From the NCBI RefSeq assembly GCF_001439915.1, contig NZ_LMBW01000002.1, forward strand, positions 179,293 through 243,292: a stretch of DNA of 64,000 nucleotides. Reading direction: 5' to 3'. The position numbers and the translations under genes are program-made. This document shows positions 62,743 through 64,000 of the stretch, piece after piece. The notes under the pieces were generated by a model. It was given only the letters and a program-made list of their open reading frames with translations. It had not been told where the DNA came from and did not search any database. This DNA is from Fredinandcohnia humi (GTDB taxonomy: Bacteria > Bacillota > Bacilli > Bacillales > Bacillaceae_L). Position 1 is the stretch's first letter. Every line of letters starts with the position of its first letter.

Positions 62743-63659
62743 TGGTTTCTGCTGAACAGAAGTTTCTTTTAATTCACTCGGTGATTGAAGAGTACGAGCT
62801 TAAAAATATGGTTAGCTATTTGTGCAATCTTTCAGGGGTTTCACGATCAGGGTATTATAAATATTTCTCTGTAGAATCTCAGGAAAGAAGAAATCTACGG
62901 GAGAAAAATGATTTGGTGCTGAAAGATAATATTTTAAAGGCTTTTCATTATAAATGCCGTAGTAAAGGCGCACGACAGATTAAAATGACCTTAGAAAAGC
63001 AGTTTAATATTATATACAACTTAAAGTTAATACGAAGAATCATGAGGAAATATAATATTGTATGTCCTATTAGAAGGGCCAATCCTTATAAAAAAATGTT
63101 AAAGGCTACTCAGGAACACTCCGTATTGCCAAATTTACTAAAAAGAGAGTTCAAACAAGATATTCCAGGTAAAGTGCTGCTTACAGACATCACTTATCTT
63201 TATTATGGAAAGAATCAAAGGGCTTATTTATCCACTATTTTAGACGGATCAACGAATGAAATAGTGGCCTATAATGTATCCGATAAACTTACATTGGATC
63301 TAGCTACGGATACATTAGTAAAGTTAAAAAATTATAGAAAAATAGAGTTTGCAGAAGGAGTATTTATTCATTCGGATCAGGGCGTACATTACACTAGTCC
63401 TACTTATCAAAAACAAGTAAAACAACTGGGGCTAAGGCAATCGATGTCAAGAAGGGGAAACTGTTGGGATAATGCACCACAAGAATCTTTTTTTGGTCAT
63501 TTTAAGGATGAAGCTAATATAAAGACATGTAGTTCTTTAGATGAACTTAATAAGGAAATAAGAAGTTATATGACTTACCACAATAATTTTAGGTATCAAT
63601 GGAATTTAAAGAAGATGACTCCTGTTGAATACAGAAATCATCTTCTCCAAGTTGCATAA
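62742..63659 (+). CDS. IS3 OrfB (DDE integrase-fold transposase)
   Basis: A 305-residue protein with the retroviral-integrase-like core: Asp149 (LLTDITYLYYG), Asp212 (IHSDQGVHYTSP) and Glu248 (NAPQESFFGHFKDE), with 35 residues between the last two as in the DDE35 pattern. The N-terminal HTH_21-like part reads CNLSGVSRSGYYKYF and RSKGARQIKMTLEK. The full-length transposase is made by frameshifting from orfA. The stop at 63657-63659 lies 30 bp before the right end. Confidence 0.95.
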   Translation: MVSAEQKFLLIHSVIEEYELKNMVSYLCNLSGVSRSGYYKYFSVESQERRNLREKNDLVLKDNILKAFHYKCRSKGARQIKMTLEKQFNIIYNLKLIRRIMRKYNIVCPIRRANPYKKMLKATQEHSVLPNLLKREFKQDIPGKVLLTDITYLYYGKNQRAYLSTILDGSTNEIVAYNVSDKLTLDLATDTLVKLKNYRKIEFAEGVFIHSDQGVHYTSPTYQKQVKQLGLRQSMSRRGNCWDNAPQESFFGHFKDEANIKTCSSLDELNKEIRSYMTYHNNFRYQWNLKKMTPVEYRNHLLQVA

Positions 63660-63755
63660 CCTTTTTTAAATGTCCTTTACAAAGGGTACAGTTTAAAAAA
63701 CTGGTTAACCTTTTAATACGAAAGCATCCTTTAGTAGAAGGCACTTGTGCAACTT

Positions 63756-64000
63756 TTATTTATTCATCTTCTCTACATCTATTTTCCAGCTATTTTGCAA
63801 CTTTCGGATATAAATGATCTAACCAATGTGATATGCGTTATGAGTTGACACATTTCCAAGAACTTCCCACCAGTTCACATTTCCAGAAAAACCATTAACT
63901 TCACTCTCAACTTTTTCTTCATGTAATAACTCTTGCCAAAGTAAAAGCACCTCTAATAGTTGTTTTTTTAAGTCAGCAAATGTATGATTTTCAGGAATTA
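63756..64000 (-). pseudogene. DinB-family gene, 3' part with in-frame UAG
   Basis: The frame runs in from beyond the right edge: IPENHTFADLKKQLLEVLLL, WQELLHEEKVESEVNGFSGN, VNWWEVLGNVSTHNAYHIG, where HNAYHIG carries the last metal-binding His of a DinB/DUF664-type protein. A TAG at 63819-63821 follows directly where relatives have Gln, and the frame then stays open (IIYIRKLQNSWK) to TAA 63756. The stop removes about 20 residues. It may be a nonsense mutation; the truncated form might still fold because all metal ligands precede it. Confidence 0.7.

Larger units (their letters stand above)
62232..63690 (+). mobile_element. IS3-family element with complete ends
   Basis: The element carries two transposase frames and has inverted ends: TGTACCCTATAGAG at 62232 and the complementary GGGTACA ending at 63690. 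The similarity continues into matching TTAAAAAAGGT inner blocks, and also outward: AAAC / GTTT and ACCAGT / ACTGGT flank both ends. Inside the left end CTATAGGGTAC (62269-62279) forms a perfect hairpin with GTACCCTATAG (62233-62243). No target-site duplication is obvious. Both frames are open, so the copy may be active. Confidence 0.92.

Overview
The window is A+T-rich DNA from a low-GC Gram-positive bacterium, most likely a spore-forming member of the Bacillaceae. The reasons are near-universal AGGAGG-type ribosome binding sites with frequent TTG and GTG starts, YheC/YheD-type spore-coat-associated ATP-grasp proteins, an intracellular subtilisin (ISP type), a PadR/HAAS/DUF4097 cassette, many U-tailed terminators and typical Bacillus IS3 and IS110 elements. 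I cannot name the species from the sequence alone.

Layout. 0-6 kb: the 3' part of thiG, a Gly/Thr-rich lipoprotein, a LysE exporter, VOC and GNAT proteins, and an extradiol dioxygenase paired with a 4-oxalocrotonate tautomerase. 6-17 kb: catalase-peroxidase katG, a PadR-HAAS-DUF4097 operon, a serine beta-lactamase-like hydrolase, a doubly frameshifted SDR pseudogene, an ISP protease, a nitronate monooxygenase-like enzyme and a wrecked ABC transporter whose ATPase gene carries an internal inversion. 17-21.5 kb: a minus-strand cluster of three ATP-grasp (YheC/YheD) genes followed by a KamA-type radical-SAM aminomutase. 22-31.6 kb: a methyltransferase, an SDR, a PAS-GGDEF-EAL-PilZ protein behind a c-di-GMP-I riboswitch with its own terminator, an AtoE-like transporter, a large membrane protein and trmL.

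31.8-41.5 kb holds a nine-gene minus-strand catabolic cluster: CoA-transferase (CaiB), dihydroxy-acid dehydratase (IlvD), enoyl-CoA hydratase-like, thiol-dioxygenase-like cupin (interrupted by UAG), SDR, fumarylacetoacetate-hydrolase-like, a GntR/FCD regulator, a PLP-dependent C-S lyase and an NhaC-type antiporter. Dehydration, oxidation and C-C hydrolysis of a carboxylic or sugar acid are suggested; the cupin and C-S lyase hint that the substrate may contain sulfur. 42-47 kb is an accessory patch: a PilZ fragment related to the 24-kb gene, a broken HNH toxin tail with a broken SUKH immunity gene, two nuclease-like genes (NucS/DUF91 plus RAMA; a PD-(D/E)xK-like protein) and a truncated MazF-like toxin with its antitoxin.

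47-60.5 kb: metallo-hydrolase, DinB, XRE plus membrane protein, a coiled-coil repeat protein, and a polar amino-acid ABC transporter with a near-consensus sigma-54 promoter, divergent from a PAS/sigma-54 activator gene that probably controls it. A GH18 lipoprotein, a TetR ghost, two GNATs and an ArsR/SRPBCC pair follow. 60.8-63.7 kb: a split IS110 transposase and an intact IS3 element with a -1 frameshift signal. The window closes in a DinB-like gene carrying an in-frame UAG.

A recurring theme is gene decay: at least eight genes are broken by one- or two-base indels (several in short A/T runs), nonsense codons or rearrangement. Some homopolymer indels could be assembly errors, so raw-read support matters before calling them pseudogenes.
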